NCBI GenBank assembly: GCA_905210845.1
Contig: CAJLYG010000155.1
Coordinates: forward strand, 1-7,637
Source of the DNA: an uncultured Prevotella sp.
GTDB taxonomy: Bacteria > Bacteroidota > Bacteroidia > Bacteroidales > Bacteroidaceae
Direction of reading: 5' to 3'
Length of the DNA stretch: 7,637 nucleotides
Made by a program: the position numbers and the translations under genes. This document shows positions 6,002-7,637 of this stretch, in pieces. The notes beneath the pieces were generated by a model. It saw only the letters and a list, made by a program, of their open reading frames with translations, was not told the origin of the DNA and did not search any database. Numbering within the stretch: the first letter of the stretch is position 1; each line of letters starts with the position of its first letter.

Positions 6002-6487
6002 TCATTTTAAGATCGTGGTTTGCGGCTGGTTGATCGGCTGCGCATTGCTTTGCTGCAGGGTATCGATAGCCGCGGAGTCACCCATGGCAACGGAATTGCC
6101 TTGTGGGATTTGCTCATAGCCACTCATGTTGCTCACCTTCTCGGCCTTGTCATTGAACGGCACCTGCGCTGCATTCCCTAAAGTCAGGAAGATCGCAACG
6201 ATCGCAGCTGCCTTGAAAAGCGGCATGAGACGCTGGCGCATGGTAATGACACGGGCTTTGACTGGAGCCGGTTCCTCAATCATGGACAGGATCTTCTCGT
6301 CGAAGTCATCCCCTAATACATCTTCGTTCTTCTCTTGCTGTTCGTACACGAACAACGCCTTGTAGCGGATCAGGTCAGCAGGAATATCCTTCTGACTGAA
6401 GAAGCTCCGGAGAATTTCCTCCTCCTGTAAGGAGGTCTCTCCTTCCCAGTAGCGCTCCAAAAGTTGTTGTATGTATTTATAATCCAT
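6002..6487 (-). CDS. Small single-pass membrane protein, probable anti-sigma factor
   Basis: A 161-residue protein whose gene overlaps the 3' end of the ECF sigma gene by 11 nt, so the two are translationally coupled. Residues 1-85 are hydrophilic and predicted cytoplasmic. The start (DYKYIQQLLERYWEGETSLQ, then EEEILRSFF) is the helical pattern typical of N-termini of Bacteroidota sigma-partner proteins. Residues about 88-105 (PLFKAAAIVAIFLTLGNA) form one transmembrane helix with basic residues on the N-terminal side. The remaining ~55 residues are a Gln/Asn/Ser-rich, probably disordered periplasmic tail. No FecR domain is visible and no zinc-binding HxxxCxxC is seen. The role as anti-sigma factor is inferred from the layout and topology, not from a recognised domain. 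Confidence 0.8.
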   Translation of the reverse strand: MDYKYIQQLLERYWEGETSLQEEEILRSFFSQKDIPADLIRYKALFVYEQQEKNEDVLGDDFDEKILSMIEEPAPVKARVITMRQRLMPLFKAAAIVAIFLTLGNAAQVPFNDKAEKVSNMSGYEQIPQGNSVAMGDSAAIDTLQQSNAQPINQPQTTILK

Positions 6488-6989
6488 AATTGTCGTATTC
6501 TTTAAACCGATTCTTCACCGTCTGCCTTGCCCTGAAAATATTCACTTTGACTTGTTCTTCAGTGATTCCCAAGACTTGGGCGATCTCTTTATATGATTTC
6601 CCTTCGAAGTCGCGTAGCTGCATACAACTGCGTTGTTTCTCCGGAAGTTGGTCAACGAGCCTTTTTACCAAGTTAATCCGGTCTCTTTGGATCATTTGCT
6701 CGTCAGGATTTGATGACTGGTCGGGCCTGTTATCGGCAGAATCATCCAAGGAGTCGTTCTGATGGTCTTGCCTCTTGATATGATCCAATGCGAGATTCCT
6801 GCAGATGGTCAGGCTGAAAGCCTCGATGGAATCGATGCTATCCCAGGACTCTCGCTTGTCCCAGACCTTGATCAATGTTTCTTGCACGATGTCCTCTGCT
6901 TCTGTACTGTCAAGAGTAATGCGCAGTGCCAACCGGTAAAGCTGATTCTTCAGCGGCAACACATCGTTACGAAAACTGATCTTTTTCAT
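6477..6989 (-). CDS. ECF-type RNA polymerase sigma factor
   Basis: A 170-residue sigma-70 family protein with only regions 2 and 4, the extracytoplasmic-function layout. Region 2 covers about residues 10-75: LYRLALRIT, EAEDIVQETLIKVWDK for core and -10 binding, then AFSLTICRNLALDHIKR. An acidic, Asp-rich linker (80-100) follows. Region 4 (about 107-162: LVDQLPEKQRSCMQLRDFEG, SYKEIAQVLGITEEQVKVNI) carries the helix-turn-helix for the -35 element. The ATG at 6989 follows AGAGAAG. It overlaps the downstream membrane protein, which probably holds it inactive. No SusC/SusD or FecR genes accompany it here, so its regulon cannot be read from context. Confidence 0.95.
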   Translation of the reverse strand: MKKISFRNDVLPLKNQLYRLALRITLDSTEAEDIVQETLIKVWDKRESWDSIDSIEAFSLTICRNLALDHIKRQDHQNDSLDDSADNRPDQSSNPDEQMIQRDRINLVKRLVDQLPEKQRSCMQLRDFEGKSYKEIAQVLGITEEQVKVNIFRARQTVKNRFKEYDNYGL

Positions 6990-7022
6990 CTTCTCTCTAA
7001 TTGAATGACGACTTAAGGGACT

Positions 7023-7030
7023 GAAAGTTA
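7023..7030 (-). promoter_or_regulatory. Possible -7 element upstream of the ECF sigma gene
   Basis: TAACTTTC on the minus strand differs at one position from TAnnTTTG and lies 33 bp upstream of the sigma-factor ATG. No clear -33 TTTG precedes it. An autoregulated ECF promoter elsewhere in 6990-7082 is equally possible. Confidence 0.3.
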
Positions 7031-7082
7031 CAGCTTCCTCTTTGTTTTAACGTATATTAGTATTTTAGCAGGTCTCACCTCT

Positions 7083-7337
7083 TTATTTTTGGATGATGGT
7101 CCCTTGCTTTCCGTCGATCGCGGTGGCAAGGGTAATGATGACTTGGGAAACGCCAGCATCCACGGCATTGAGCGCGTTCTCTAATTTGGGGATCATCCCT
7201 CCTGCTACCGTTCCGGCTGCCACATATCGGTTAAAGTCTGCGCGGGTAATGGTGGGGATCACACTGTTCTCATCATCGGGATTTGCCAATACTCCTTTCT
7301 TCTCAAAGCAATAGATGAGGGTCACATCATACACCAT
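7083..7337 (-). pseudogene. argB: Truncated acetylglutamate (succinylglutamate) kinase, C-terminal fragment only
   Basis: The 84 codons read YDVTLIYCFEKKGVL (beginning at residue 3), VIPTITRADFNRYVAAGTV, AGGMIPKLENALNAVDAGV and VIITLATAIDGKQGT. These match the C-terminal third of ArgB, the amino-acid-kinase enzyme that phosphorylates N-acetylglutamate (N-succinylglutamate in Bacteroides) in arginine synthesis. The GGMIPK lysine is the phosphate-contacting residue of the family. A complete ArgB is about 255-260 residues. The N-terminal two thirds, with the substrate and Gly-rich nucleotide sites, are missing: upstream of about 7337 the frame meets a TAA within a few codons and similarity ends. 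The ATG used is fortuitous. The fragment cannot be an active kinase. It is either a broken argB or the displaced 3' end of a gene whose other part lies elsewhere. Confidence 0.85.
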
Positions 7338-7412
7338 CCTTTCTGTTTATAAGACGCTGGGAGTGGGCAAAATGTTCCCGTCGGCAGCGAAAAAAGCGCA
7401 GGGAAAAGATGG

Positions 7413-7455
7413 TTTTCCACAGGACACCCACAGGTTTTCCACAATGTTTTCCACA
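7413..7455. repeat. Cluster of three TTTTCCACA DnaA-box-like sequences
   Basis: TTTTCCACA is found at 7413-7421, 7435-7443 and 7447-7455, all in the same orientation, with a related ACCCACA at 7426-7432. The sequence fits the relaxed DnaA-box consensus TTWTNCACA. The copies are 22 and 12 bp apart. They lie in the non-coding stretch 7338-7534 between the argB fragment and the partial gene at the right edge. The cluster could be part of a replication origin, a DnaA-titration or control site, or a binding site for another protein. Confidence 0.6.
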
Positions 7456-7534
7456 TTTTGAAGCGATGGGATGCAGAATGGGGGTCAGGGGTGTTTCTTT
7501 TCAGAATACCTTCTTTTCTCTTTTTTCTTTTCTT

Positions 7535-7637
7535 TTATATAGCATCCGTTTGCATACACGGGCATTCCTCCTCTGTCTCCATGTCCTCCGTCATGTGGGC
7601 GGCCCAGCGTGCGCGGGCGGCGCGGCGGTTGGATTCC
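7535..7637 (-). CDS. C-terminal end of an unidentified GC-rich gene (runs off the window)
   Basis: On the minus strand an open frame enters from the right edge and ends at TAA 7535-7537, giving 34 codons (ESNRRAARARWAAHM, then an acidic, cysteine-containing tail). Of the three frames this has the most protein-like composition: an R/A-rich AARARW helix followed by an acidic tail. It is much richer in G/C than the non-coding sequence beside it. I do not recognise the family. Similar R/A-rich tails occur in DNA-binding or replication-related proteins, but that is only a resemblance. It does not match ArgB, so the argB fragment and this gene are unrelated. Confidence 0.45.
   Translation of the reverse strand, partial: ESNRRAARARWAAHMTEDMETEEECPCMQTDAI

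Noticed and set aside
7083..7337. Functional short gene starting at ATG 7337
   Set aside because: The sequence is an internal-to-terminal part of ArgB lacking the N-terminal nucleotide and substrate sites, and the ATG directly abuts the purine-rich stretch with no spacing for ribosome binding.
7402..7418. GGAAAA/TTTTCC inverted repeat as a terminator
   Set aside because: The 6-bp stem is weak, has no immediate T-tract, and overlaps a DnaA-box-like copy that explains the sequence better.

Overview
The window looks like chromosomal DNA of a member of the Bacteroidales (Bacteroides/Parabacteroides type). The promoters that can be read have the Bacteroidota -7 element TAnnTTTG, in one case with a -33 TTTG at 20 bp. 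The proteins (Arm-domain tyrosine recombinase, GH29 fucosidase, ECF sigma plus a small membrane partner, TTG/ATG starts with weak Shine-Dalgarno sequences) fit that order. No genus can be fixed from the sequence alone.

Left end (1-705). The first 136 codons of an AT-rich tyrosine recombinase run off the left edge. Its 5' end faces the 3' end of an elongator-type tRNA-Met(CAU), the classic arrangement of an element integrated at a tRNA gene. Between them lie a 13-bp dyad followed by a T-tract (tRNA terminator) and a tandem 10-bp repeat. The tRNA has a textbook Bacteroidota promoter, and a strong hairpin sits directly before its mature 5' end.

Centre (729-5904). A minus-strand secreted TIM-barrel hydrolase (GHL10-like) is divergent from a compact plus-strand operon: HAD phosphatase - ribF - CPBP membrane protease - secreted GH29 alpha-L-fucosidase. 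The first three genes are joined by TAATG and ATGA overlaps, and the fucosidase follows after 25 nt. A HAD phosphatase coupled to ribF invites a flavin-pathway hypothesis. The operon ends in five tandem, degenerate 22-bp repeats, the first three of which can fold as hairpins, and then a strong bidirectional terminator.

Right end (6002-7637). On the minus strand, an ECF sigma factor overlaps by 11 nt a small single-pass membrane protein that is probably its anti-sigma factor. Upstream of them is an 84-codon remnant matching only the C-terminal third of N-acetylglutamate (or N-succinylglutamate) kinase ArgB. Homology stops abruptly at about 7337. Beyond that break are three TTTTCCACA DnaA-box-like sequences, a 28-nt polypyrimidine run, and the very GC-rich 3' end of an unidentified gene. 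The simplest reading is that foreign DNA or a rearrangement broke argB here. The most noteworthy points are the argB breakpoint with its DnaA-box-like cluster, the 22-bp repeat array, the tRNA-Met/integrase junction, and the HAD-ribF coupling.
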